A model generated the notes under the pieces. The model was not told the origin of the DNA. It worked only from the letters and a program-made list of their open reading frames with translations, and did not search any database. From NCBI GenBank assembly GCA_900491605.1, contig UESW01004361.1, positions 355,223 through 419,222 on the forward strand: 64,000 bases of DNA, in the 5' to 3' direction. Positions within the stretch are counted from its first letter, which is position 1. Every line of letters starts with the position of its first letter. Position numbers and translations under genes: made by a program. Positions 42,634 to 52,949 of this stretch are shown here, piece after piece. The DNA is from Calamus simplicifolius. Lineage: Eukaryota > Streptophyta > Magnoliopsida > Arecales > Arecaceae.

Positions 42634-44135
42634 TGTTGATCCACTTCATTGATTTTGATGATTAATAAAGGAATTGAGTATATTCATTTGATTACTAATG
42701 GATTTCATAAGTGTTTCAGGACTTAAATTTATTTGATCAATTTAAAGGAATTAAGAAATGATTTTGAAACATATACAAATCAGAGATTTTAAAGTTTTAG
42801 AGCTTGGAGTCGACACCTAGAATGTCTAGAGCCGACCCCATGGCCAATTCAATTTTAATCTGATTTTTGATATAACCTGGAGCCGACACCTAGAGTTTCG
42901 GAGCGACACCTAAGGTTTCGGAGTCGACACTTTACTATGTCGAGCCGACTCCAATGCTGGAACAGAGCGATGATTCTTCTGAGCATCCTGGAGCCGACAC
43001 CTTCAATTTTTGGGAGCCGACACCTGACGACGGCGAGCCGACACTTGCTTTTGTGGAGCCGACTCCACGACGAACTCAGAATTTACTATTTATGGAAAAA
43101 CGATTCGGAGCCGACACCTGAAAAGCTGGAGCCGACTCCAACCCACCTGGACGAAAAATCAAAAATGCCAGATCAGCTCTAACGGTAATATTTTTGATTT
43201 CTGACATCTAACGGCTATTTTTTATGAATGGAAAATCCTTCCAGGTACACTCCAACGGCTAGATTTCCACCAAAAATGAATCAAAGGAAAATAAAAAGGG
43301 GGAAAAACAACCGTTTGAAATATAGAAAGAGAGAGATAGAAACGGATAGACACAATCAAAAATCAAAATCCTAGAAGTCTTGAGCCGTATATCCAAGAGA
43401 GGAGCTTTCAATTTCTAAACCTTCCACTCCACAAAGCTCAAAGAAGAATCCAAGCCGTTCAAATAGAGGAAAATCGGAGGATTTCATCTAGAAAAAGAGA
43501 CCATCTTTTCAATCTTCTCAACTGCATCCACTGTGAAGAATCAGAGCTGAGGCTTGATTCAACCCAGCAAGGAGAAGAGGAAAAGAAGAAAGAAGAAAAG
43601 CTCAAAGCCAAACAACTTCAAATCAGGCTTTTCTAAACCTATTTACTTTTCTTTGAATATCTGCTCATTAAGGAGCTGTGAAAATTTGTAAAACATTTAT
43701 ATACTTGCTTGTGCCTAGTTCAATCAAAGGGGATTGAACTAGTGGAGGTTGTTAACCTCGGGTCAAGCTAGTTTTGCTTGAGTCTTGGGTTTTGTGCTGG
43801 TAAGCCCGAAAAACCTGGCTGGGTTCGTTGTGATCCCGGATAAAATAACAAGTTTGAGTTGTGAACTTGTAAAACAACTCGACTGTAATCGAGGAGATTA
43901 TAGTGTGGACCCAAGTAGGATCTTGGGAGTGGATGTAGGTGTTGGATACACCGAACCACTATAAAATCTTTGTGTTTGCCGTGCTTCCATTGACTCTATC
44001 TCTATCTGTTTTATTCACTGTACTTTGTATTTACATTGCATTTGCTTTCATTCTTCTTAAGCAAACATTTTTAAAAGGCTAAATTTTTAAAGAACCCAAT
44101 TCACCCCCCCTCTTGGGTTGTCATCTGGGCCAACA
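42634..44135 (+). repeat. 3' LTR of E4
   Basis: 1502 bp, same ends and motif content as the 5' LTR. Differences include a deletion in the first GCCGAC cluster near 42940 and a changed stretch near 43480. It is followed by the target duplication TATCA. Confidence 0.95.
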
Positions 44136-44640
44136 TATCAGAAAGCCCCGGGACTTAAAACGCCAAGCCTACGCCACCACATGGCCTCCTGAAATGAAAA
44201 CAACGCCCCCCAATGCGCGCCAGGCACGTCGCCCGAACCATGACGCATGCCAAAAGATTACTTCTGACCCCGGATCACAAGCTTTTAATGCATAAAATCG
44301 TCCGCCGACCTTGCGGATACTGGCAGATCCGAGAGATCGTCCTGCAAAAATGACATCCTCCAATGGCAAATGAGCACTAACATCGCACGCCAAAGCAACC
44401 TATGTTGGAAAAGGTCGACATTATAAAAGCTCGCTGAAAATTGCCATGCGACCTTTTGCTAGCCACAGGGCCGTACCACCTACTTCGGTGAAGCGAGAAT
44501 CGACCCACCTTGGACAAGACAAAACACTGGTAGGGATAATAAATAGGGATAAGGAGATGGCAGCGATGATTCAGCGAAGCCCCAGTTCGGGGCCGAACTC
44601 CCCTCTTTTCATCAAGGATGCAATCTCAGTTTGATCACTG
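44136..44640. other. E3 internal DNA resumed after E4
   Basis: The sequence continues E3 from 34042 (pre-insertion phrase gctatcagaaagcc). It corresponds to E2 13480-13900 between array C and antisense gene 2 (shared phrases include the reversed cattggaggacgttatttt-like string near 44350). No separate gene recognised. Confidence 0.55.
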
Positions 44641-44850
44641 ATAAAATGAACTCCCTCGGCCCTAGCCAAGCTACTTTATCCCTCGGCCCTAGCCGAGCTA
44701 CTTTATCCCTCGGCCCTAGCCGAGTTACTTTGTCCCTCGGCCCTTAAAAAGCTATCTCATTCTTCGGACTTGATCAAACCACCGCGTCATTCGGCCTAAG
44801 CCGAGTTAAATCATCTCTCAACCCCCTTATATACCAGGCTACATTATCGC
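44640..44850. repeat. Array C of E3
   Basis: A short run of units follows ccctcggccctagccgagct plus actttat, decaying after about four copies. The core CTCGGCcctaGCCGAG is palindromic. Its position between antisense genes 1 and 2 matches array C of E2. Confidence 0.8.
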
Positions 44851-44984
44851 TCGACCTTTTCGTCGAGACAATCCCTATGCCTTGGCCTCTACCAGGATGT
44901 TCCTCCAAAATTTGAGACAAGAAACCATCCAGGGAAGACAAACAAATGAAAAATGGCTGATCCATTTATTGATTTCCAGTCGAA

Positions 44985-47900
44985 CTACAAGACAAAAGAA
45001 AGGAAAAGCACATATAGTCCCCCAAAAGTGTTAGGACTTGGGGTCAATCCCAGCATCTCCTGCGGCCGCATCAGTAGGGGCATCGCTTGGCCCCCCTTCT
45101 CGAAGGTATCACGATGGGATACGTCGGTAGTCGCATCGACCCCCAGAATAGCTTCGAGGTCGACATCGGATATTTCTCCATACTCGTCCTCCTCGACCCC
45201 CGGGGTGTACGCTTCATGATGTTCGGCTTCCAGGCACGACAAGTCCAGGTCAAGATAAGCCTGGGCAACCTTAGCCCGCGCCTCATCTTCGCCCAGCTGA
45301 AATGCATCGGTACAGGACGCCCTGCGTTCGTCGGCGAATTCGGTGGATTTCTTGTACTCCTCCACCGCCGAAGAGGCCCGCGCATTTGCCTCAGCTAATT
45401 GCCTCTCCAGTTCGGAGATCCTTCGGTGCCTCGAGGCCGCCTCCTCTCCGAACGCCGATAACCGCCCCTAAAATTCCTGGCTCACCCTGTGCAACTGCAG
45501 GCAAAAAGCCGAGTAAAGCGAAAGTCGAAAGATCAAAATGAGTGAAACTAATAGCGCCCTACTTGCTCCTCCCGCCGGGCTAGCTCACCCTCCAGCACGT
45601 GGACCCTGTTGAGAGCCCTAGACCTAGCCGATTGGTTCTGGCGAAGGCTCTCTTTTAGCTCATCCATCCGGGACTGGGTATCTCCAATTTCTTGATGGGA
45701 AAAGTCAACCTCGTCAGATAGTCGGGCAGCTCGTTCATCCAACCACTTTAGCCGGTCCTTTGTATCGGTGAGCTCTTTGCTTAGGCGGGTGAGGTGGTCA
45801 TGCTGCCGCCGGCATTTATGCTCTTCCTCCTCGAGCCTTTTGCTCCAGCTGACTTTATCTTCGGCGTGGCTGGCTTTCAGCTGGTCCCACCTCTTATCAA
45901 AGAACAGTTGCATGGATTTAATCTTGCTCTCGTGCTCCGCCCTGGCCTGAGAAAGCTCCAGATTAGCCTTCTTGGATTGCTCGCGGAAGCCTTGGAGCTC
46001 ACCAATCTATATGGTGAGTTGAGAGGCTCTTTCCCTCTCAACTGCAAGAATCCTGTTGGTCTCCCCAAGCTCTCGCTGGAGCTCACCAACCTGTACGGTG
46101 AGTCGAGGGGCTCTCTCCCTCTCAACCGCAAGAATCCTGCGAGCCTACCCGAGCTCCCTTTGGAGGACCACCAGGGCTCGAGAGATCTTATAAGTAGAAT
46201 CCGCCCTCTCCTTGAAGTGATCAGCCTCGTAGCGGGCCCGAGCCCAAGCTCCAACAGCCAGATGTAAGCATCATTTCAGTGCTCTCATAATCAGGGCGCT
46301 CTGCAAAAAAGGATGACACGCATAAAAGACATAGTCGAACTAACTGACTAAAGACCCAACTTCGGTGCGACAACCTACCCGAGACGCGTAGTCTCTAGCG
46401 ATCCTTGTGAGAGCAAGGTCGTCAATTTCGGGGAGAAGAAAAGCCTCATTCGGCACCCCGGTGCGATGGAAGGCTATCTTGACAAGGTCTTCCAGATGAC
46501 CCCCTCCTGTTGAGGAACTCTTCTCCCCTTGAAACACGGACCACATCAGAGCAGAGAACCTGGCACTCACTTCCGGGTCGCATGAGTGGAAGTCTGCTCC
46601 CAGGGAGCCAGCCAGAACACCCGTGACCCATGAACTTCTCGATAGGCCAGCTTCTGCCACCAGGGCCCTCGCTTGAGAAGTTTCGGACGTTTTGACTCCA
46701 GCAAGGAGAGCCCCGGCCGAAGCATCTCCTTCACTCACTGGCTCCCCTCCTTCTCCTTCATCTTCTTCTTCTTCTTCTGCTTCTATCTCCTCAGGAATCC
46801 CCCTGTCCACAACAGACTCTTCAAGAACTTCTGCTCCCCCCGGAGCCTCCTGTGCATCGGCGGACGGCCCTTCACCAGAAAGCCCCCCGCGAATTTCGGT
46901 CATTGGTTCGACAGGTTCGGCCATCTTCTCGTCGCCCGCTGGCTCTCCTACCGGCGACCCAGGCTGAACCTCAGCAGCCGCAACCTCTTCCCCTGCCTCG
47001 ATGGAAGCGGAGGTCGCTCCCACCTCCTCCTGTAACCTCACCGAGCCATTGGCCTCTAATGAGGGAGACTGAACCGCCTCGTATGCGGGGGCCCCCAAGC
47101 CAACCGGCGTTTCTCCTTCGCCATCGTCGAACAAAACAACAACGGGGGGGGGGGGGGGGGGAGGAAACCTCAGCAGCCTCCTCCAAAACCCCCGCAACTT
47201 CCTGGTCTTCGCCCCTGGACAGACCCTCCTCCAGCACCGAAAGATCATGCACCGTCGAAACTTCGGTAGTTTCAGCCCGCGGCGAAGAGGAACGCCGACT
47301 ATCACCGTCTCCCCCGATCCCCCTAGAGCGGGAGCCGGAAGGGCGAGACCTCTTCTCGGACCGATGCTTGCTGCTAGAGCCAGATCTTCTACGGCACTTT
47401 CCCAGCTCCTCCCTCATCTGGTCTATAAGCGCCGACCTTTTGGCTATAGGGGCAATACGATTCGCTTGTTAGTTTGCACAGAAATCAAAGATGAAGCCAC
47501 GCTAAACTATCAACTACGGGGTAATACTCACCGTGAGGATCGATGGGGCTCAATCCGGCCGCAAAGAGAGCATCCTCCGATAGGAGAACGCTGGCTGGGA
47601 GTGCCCGACTGCCGTGCAGCACAATCAAATCCCTTTTCTCCAAATCAGTTAACTCCGGGTGCGCTTCTGGATCCTTCACGTACTGCCCCCATACCCGAGG
47701 GAAGTCCAAACCAATGTTCCCCCCGACTATGAAGAACCGCGACTTCTACTCCTTTATCGACGATGGGTTATCCGATATCATCTTAAAGGATCTCAGGGGA
47801 CCGATGTAAGACCATTCTGAGGCCCTCCTGGAGATCAGATTGAAACACACCCTGAATAGCGAAAGGGCGCAGTCACCCCGAGGTGTTTGCACAACGAGAT

Positions 47901-48176
47901 AAACCTGATAAGGTTGCGCCAACTGTTGGGGGCCACCATGGTGAAGCATATATTGTAGAACTTCATCACCTCCCGCACCAACGGATGAAGAGGGAACCAG
48001 AGACCTGCCCTCAAGCTTTCCTCATAATAGAATGCCCCATCCCCTAATCCGGATGTCACCCTATCCTCAGCCATCGGGAGCAATAAGACGATGTCATGGG
48101 GGATTTTGTACAAGCGGCGCATCCGTTCCAAATCCGCCAAGGTCGCCTCCGAAGCTTGGTCACTTGGGCTCACCAT
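44985..48176 (-). pseudogene. Antisense gene 1 of E3: four-exon Transposase_28-type gene
   Basis: Exons inferred from GT-AG sites: 48176-47532, 47443-46379, 46300-45563 and 45494-44985. Exon 1 (MVSPSDQASE) carries the Transposase_28 domain (FYYEESLRAGLWFPLHPLVR, MVAPNSWRNLIRFISLC) with a frameshift near 47885 and a TAG at about 47750 where E2 has TGG. Exon 2 starts basic (CRRRSGSSSKHRSEKRSRPS), then has a proline run coded by 18 C/G and a long acidic stretch. It ends in an alpha-helical part (ISE-like FLLPEIDDLALTRIARDYAS). Exons 3 and 4 are coiled coil, including a roughly 60-bp internal duplication (46020-46140), and end in an acidic tail. Stops in exons 3 and 4 (for example the TAG after SQEF) show decay. 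Function of this gene class is unknown. Confidence 0.7.
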
Positions 48177-48584
48177 TTGTTCAATCGCAAGAGATGCTGA
48201 GCAAGATCGCAACGAAAACGGGAAGACGAAATTCTTTAAAGGAGAGCGAAATGGGCACTTTAAATAAGGATAGCGCCGCCATGACTCCATTTTTTCCAAT
48301 TGAAACCGCCTCAGGGTGAGGGTGAGGCGTCCCAACCTAGGCATCCGAAATGCCACTACGGGCGCCGTGAAAATCGAGATTTCCCATGCGGCGCTTCCCC
48401 AGCCGTTACCTTTGCCCCTAAGGAATGACGGATCCACCTCGGAAAGGCAAGACGGCCCCGCAGCATTAATTAGGGCATCATTGCGCAGGCTATCAAATAT
48501 GCGTCCCTAAATGCAGATTGCGCCACTTAAGCCTATACTCCCTACGCTCGAACCTACGCTTCGAACTAGGGAGTGGGGGGCATG
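48177..48584 (-). promoter_or_regulatory. Promoter region of antisense gene 1 in E3 and polypurine tract
   Basis: On the minus strand a TATTTAAA box lies near 48260-48267, about 85 bp before the ATG. The conserved ccctaattaatgctg string lies near 48468-48482. On the plus strand the interval ends with the polypurine tract gggagtggggggcatg at 48569-48584. Confidence 0.45.
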
Positions 48585-50071
48585 TGTTGAGGGATAGAAT
48601 CATCATTGCATTGATAATTATGCAAAGGGGCTAAGATCAGCCCCATCCCTCCGCCCGCTACGATATGCCCCCGAGGAACAAGCTAAACTAGTGTGATCCG
48701 GCAGGCCATGCGACCCCTGACTCATTTTTTCTGGGTTTCCATAGCCCAACCTTTCCGAACTACCCGTAACTCAACCTTCCCTGAGCCACCTATAGCTCGG
48801 CCTCTTCGAGCTCCCATAGCTCAGTTTTTTTCGAGCTACCTATAGCTCGGCTTCCCCTGAGCCTCCCATGGCTCGGTTTCCCCAAGCTTCTTTTCCGAGC
48901 TACCTATAGCTTGGCTTCCCCCGAGCCTCCCATGGCTTGGATTTCCCGAGCTTTCCACAGCTCGCTTTCCCCGAGCCTCCCATGGGTCGGTTCTTCGAGC
49001 TTCCTATAGCTCGGTTTCCTCAATTTACTGATGATTCGTTTTTCTCCGAGCTACCTATAGCTCGGCTTCCCCTGAGCCTCCCATGACTCGGCTTCCTCCG
49101 AGCTTCCCGTAGCTCGACTTTCTTCAAGCTTCCCGTAGCTCGACTTTCTCCAAGCTTCCCGTAGCTCGGCTTTCTCCGAGCTACCTATAGCTCGGCTTCC
49201 CCGGGCTTTCCATAGCTCAACTTCCCCCGAGCTACCTATAGCTCAACTTCCCCTGAGCTACCTATAGCTTGGCTTCCTCCGAGCTTCCCGTAGCTCGACT
49301 TTCTCCGAGCTTCCCGTAGCTCGGCTCTTCCCGAGCTTCCCATAGCTCGGCTTTCCCCGACCTTCCCATAACTCGACTTTCCCGAGCTTCCTGAAGCTCG
49401 GATCCTATGAGCTCCCATAGCTCGGTTCCCTTGAGCTTCCACAGCTCGACTCCCATGAACAATCCGTGATTCGACACTCACCTCCGTGGAGCCTGATGCG
49501 GGAAGCCTAGGCCCATCATCACAGAATCCCAAACAAAGAATCATGTTGAAGAGTGGTCTAGGACCTAATATAACTACATGGGACCTACGCATCTATCAGA
49601 TCTCAGGCCATCAAAGAGCTCTCCTAGCCGTCGATCCCTCAACGAACAAGATACGGATACCACCGGCCTTACAATAGCCTGATTCGATTCATTCCCGTAT
49701 CCTAACAACCTTCGAACCTTCCAGAAGGCGCTCAAGATCTACGTGATTGCCTATAAATATGACACCCCCAGATTCTCTCAAGTATGCGCTCATAGCCCCT
49801 GGCTCACTCTCACTCCCACTCTCCTCCACTGCTCGTCGGCGCTCCCCTGGAGCTCCCGATCGGCCACCCCTGGAGAGACTTCCCGGAGAGATCCCTCTCC
49901 CCACTTTCTGTTGATCATCGATCCCCACTGACTTGAGCGTCGGAGGGTCTTTTGCGGAGGGCCACCCCCAACGCCTCTCGTGCGAGGACTTCTGTGCAGG
50001 TCTGCCCAGGAGGAAGCCTAGACCAGGAGATCGACCGCGCCTGAGTCGGAGGACAGATCCCGACGGTAACA
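48585..50071 (+). repeat. 3' LTR of E3
   Basis: It begins TGTTGAGGG right after the polypurine tract and ends GACGGTAACA. The minisatellite of GAGCTA...TAGCTC units lies at 48760-49460 and the block CTTGAGCGTCGGAGGGTC near 49934. Confidence 0.92.
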
Positions 50072-50222
50072 CCACCTACATAATCTTTAGTCATGCATAT
50101 CTGCAGTACAGCACAGACAGACCACATTGAAAGCATTCAACTCTATCATTACATCATAGCAAAATTTTTGCTACAAGCTCAAAAGCCTTGGCGCCACCAG
50201 GAATGTCATGAAGCTGCAAAGA
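50072..50222 (-). pseudogene. Fragment of an NPH3/RPT2-type BTB protein gene
   Basis: On the minus strand, after a splice-acceptor-like tattctttgcag, the frame reads LQLHDIPGGAKAFELVAKIL. This matches the end of the BTB domain in the plant NPH3/RPT2 family, phototropism and membrane-signalling adaptors of CUL3 ligases. A 2-nt insertion breaks the frame; in the shifted frame the conserved continuation is still visible (FCYDVMIELNAFNVVCL). A further indel precedes MTKDYVGG, where the fragment ends exactly at the E3 LTR. The rest of the gene is not in the window. It is too short and broken to be functional. Confidence 0.6.
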
Positions 50223-50261
50223 ATAGGCTTTTCCTTCCTCACCAGCCCACACAAAACAGAA

Positions 50262-50357
50262 CTTGACGCCCCGACTTTAAACATCTATTTTGTTACAAGA
50301 TTCTCTGATAACGAGATACAGCGAGAGGACATTTTGACGCCCCGACTTTAAACATCT
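50262..50357. repeat. 24-bp direct repeat with 48-bp spacer
   Basis: The string ttgacgccccgactttaaac plus atct occurs at 50262-50285 and again at 50334-50357. A small local duplication or the footprint of an insertion would explain it. Confidence 0.75.
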
Positions 50358-50624
50358 GGCTGATAAACTAATCCTTTCCAGATTATAGAGGCAAAAGAAG
50401 ACACATATCTTTGAGACAATGGCCATAAGGCTCAGCATGCACCAACAAAGGTTAGAAGTGCAGCAGCTCAGGGCCACGTTGAACCCAATTTTTGATAAAC
50501 TAGGTGCATGCAATAATACATGACTTCCGAAAAACATTACACTCCCAACACCTCCAGCAGCAGCATACCATCACCATATTAACATCTTTCAATAAGCAAC
50601 CAAAACAATTGGTAAACTTGTCAG

Positions 50625-51536
50625 TAGGGGTGGCAATTTTTGACACGACACGATAACTCGATACGAACACGACACGAATTAAATGGGTTTGGATTGACTA
50701 TTTTTTGGTACAAATCCGTCTATGACATGACCCACCAACACGAAATTTAAATGGGTCGTGTTCGGGTTCAACCACTTAACCCGAATTGACCCAAAATGAC
50801 CCGTGTATTTAATCGGATTGACACAAACCCGTCTGACCTATTTGACCAGAACCCATCACCCGCTTCGCCCGCACGTACGCCGCCATGATCCATCCATCAC
50901 CACTACCCGAGGCCTCTAGATCAAACAAAGAGGCCTCTAGATCAAACTAACGAAGCTGACGGTTCCACCAAACGAAGCTGGTTAAATAGTCAAAATTTAG
51001 ATTATATGAATTATATATTTTAATCTGATTAGATTGATCAAACAAGCAATGCAACCCATTTGACCTAATCTACGTCTTGGGAGCAACTTTTGTGACGGTT
51101 GAGTCCAAATATCACAATCCCCTATAACGAAAAAAGTGAAAAATAAAAGCAACTGCCGTTACTCTTTTTTCCCAAGAAACTTCCTCACTTTTAAGCAATT
51201 ACGTTATAAATGATAAAATACTAATAATAACTGTTTAATGATATTTTAGAGAGTTTAAATGACGATAATTTTTTACTCGCACCACCGCTCTCTTCGACTC
51301 TACCCTCCTTTCGCCGGCTCATTTCGCATTATAAAATCTCATGCGGGTTTTATTTCTTCAGTCCTCTCGGGTCACAGGTCGTGTCAGGTTAATCGTGTTT
51401 TGAGTCAGGTCATGTTCGTGTCCAAATTACCTAACCCGTTTAACTCACAGGTCGTGTTTGGGTTGATGTGTTTTCAACCCGACCAAAACATAACACGACC
51501 CAGACACGACACAACATGACACGATTGCCACCCCTA
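50625..51536. mobile_element. hAT-type non-autonomous DNA transposon
   Basis: Terminal inverted repeats are TAGGGGTGGCAAT at 50625-50637 and its reverse complement ending at 51536. An 8-bp target duplication CTTGTCAG flanks it (50617-50624 and 51537-51544). 8-bp duplications with a GGGGTGGCAA-type end are diagnostic of the hAT superfamily. Subterminal regions are rich in short repeats (gacacgacacg, acccgtttaa, gggtcgtg) in both orientations, probable transposase-binding sites. The 912-bp body has no transposase. Confidence 0.93.
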
Positions 51537-51751
51537 CTTGTCAGGACGCCAAAAGGATGGAAAACTCAAGCCCTCATAAAAAGAATGCAAAGCAAGCAGC
51601 TATTTTCAAAATGTATGCATAAATGCCAATGGGCTGTTTCTTATTTAGATTAACCCTGCCCAATTGGAGGGTCAACGAGCCCAGAACAGACAAAAAGGTG
51701 CAAAAGATAAACCTATAGAGGGCCAGAATACAAGATGAATTGCACATGAAA

Positions 51752-51757
51752 TTATCC

Positions 51758-51789
<32 letters not shown>

Positions 51790-51790
51790 T
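51752..51790. repeat. (AT)n microsatellite
   Basis: A perfect TA dinucleotide run of about 14 repeats at 51757-51785. Confidence 0.9.
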
Positions 51791-51993
51791 GACTATTACC
51801 TTCTGAACAAAAGTCACAAGGGCCAATTGTGACAAACAAGCAGATGGTAAAATAAGATCAAATTTGGAACACAGTGTCTTCCATCATTGATGGTCAAATT
51901 CAAGTCACTAGATTGAAAATCAACATGTCAAATCCGGTCCTAACCCGCTTCACCCTACCAAAATCACATGATAGCGCATTCACCAGTTGCCAA

Positions 51994-52233
51994 TTAACCT
52001 TCAGTTGCTTCTCTCAACCGACGAATTGTGCTCGGCACAGTAACAGCACTAGCCGTACTGCAAATATTATAAGACGCAATATCATAACAAGACAATGGCA
52101 GATATTGATAGCTCTTAGTAGAAAGGAGAAAAATAAAGTGTAACACTTACTTCAATGTATAAGCACCCCCGGCCTTGACCTTCCCACAGTCCTTGCACCC
52201 CCAAATTCCAACAGCCTTTCTCTTCGTAGCATA
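51994..52233 (-). pseudogene. RPL37A: 60S ribosomal protein eL43 (L37a), last two exons only
   Basis: eL43 is a small zinc-ribbon protein of the large ribosomal subunit. Exon 52233-52151 encodes KRKAVGIWGCKDCGKVKAGG and AYTL, with the second CxxC pair of the zinc ribbon. Donor gtaagt is at 52150-52145. Exon 52057-51994 encodes TASAVTVPSTIRRLREATEG and TAA; the split codon AA/T gives the expected Asn. The family has Arg where this copy has Pro (TVP-STIRR). Upstream exons with the first CxxC pair are not found between here and the copia remnant at 52950, so the gene is 5'-truncated. Intact introns show it is a DNA-level copy and not a processed one. Low chance that distant exons are still spliced to it. 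Confidence 0.85.
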
Positions 52234-52529
52234 CTATGAAAACATCAAAATTTAACAAAATATGCATTTAGTGAGCACAACCTTCAAATTAACAGAGTGA
52301 AAAATTAAAGAGAGGCCAAATCTAAGCCATTGCAAAAGAAATGAAACAAACTTGAGGAAACAACATTCCCTTGAAGAACACATGAAATAATCATCGAGAC
52401 AAGATTTACCATGAGATGAATGGTATGCAAAAGGTCAAACACATCCCCCATCCACAAACTGCCCCAATAAATAGGATGTACTATACCTGGGAACCTCAAG
52501 CCTAAGCCAATATATTTAAGATATCCATC

Positions 52530-52630
52530 CACATGCATGCATGCACGCATGCATGCACGCGCACACCCACACATCCCGCGCGCATGCGCGCAGCATCAAT
52601 ACATACATATACATGTATATACCCACACAT
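52530..52630. repeat. Alternating purine-pyrimidine tract
   Basis: Runs of catgcatgcatgcacgcatg, cgcgcacaccc and cgcgcgcatgcgcgc are followed by tacatatacatgtatatac. Such sequence is prone to left-handed Z-DNA and cruciforms. Confidence 0.7.
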
Positions 52631-52949
52631 ATATGCATTGATGTGCGCAAGAAATTGCCAACATAACTGTTTCATTATCAGATCAAATTCAAGTATAGCC
52701 TTCTCTCTCCCAAAACAACATATATAATTTAAAAACACACTAAATTAAACCAAGAAATTGCACAAAGCAGCTTTGGAACTGAGTAAAATTTGAAGAGTAC
52801 AACAATAGGTCTTATGTTTGGAATATGAAAATAATCATGAATGAAACTTTATACAAAATATACCAAAGAATTAAGTGTAGGATAGTTTAGCTCTAAAATA
52901 TATGTCAAGTTCCACCCATGACTTAAAATAACAATTTAAAATTCAAACC

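Larger units (their letters stand above)
34043..44135 (+). mobile_element. E4: Ty1/copia element, SIRE/Maximus-like, nested in E3
   Basis: LTRs at 34043-35541 and 42634-44135 both start TGTTGATCC and end CCAACA. The 5-bp target duplication TATCA at 34038-34042 and 44136-44140 is perfect. A tRNA-iMet primer-binding site TGGTATCAGAGC lies at 35544-35555 and a polypurine tract AAAAAGGGGGAGA at about 42620-42632. Long LTRs of 1.5 kb, two zinc knuckles, a long gag and an extra region after pol fit the Sirevirus (SIRE/Maximus) group. Gag is still open but pol is heavily broken. Confidence 0.95.
24267..50071 (+). mobile_element. E3: Ty3/gypsy Tat-lineage element, complete except for 18 bp, with E4 nested inside
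   Basis: Order: 5' LTR (24267-25738), primer-binding site, gag-pol in one frame (25824-30540), arrays and antisense genes, polypurine tract (gggagtggggggcatg to 48584) and 3' LTR (48585-50071). The copia element E4 interrupts it at 34043-44135. The first 18 bp of the 5' LTR are missing, so the flanking duplication cannot be verified. Without E4 the element is about 15.7 kb, long but normal for Tat elements with extra genes. Confidence 0.9.

Noticed and set aside
50360..50540. Possible further NPH3 exon on the minus strand
   Set aside because: The cysteine-rich 86-codon frame has no BTB or NPH3 motif.
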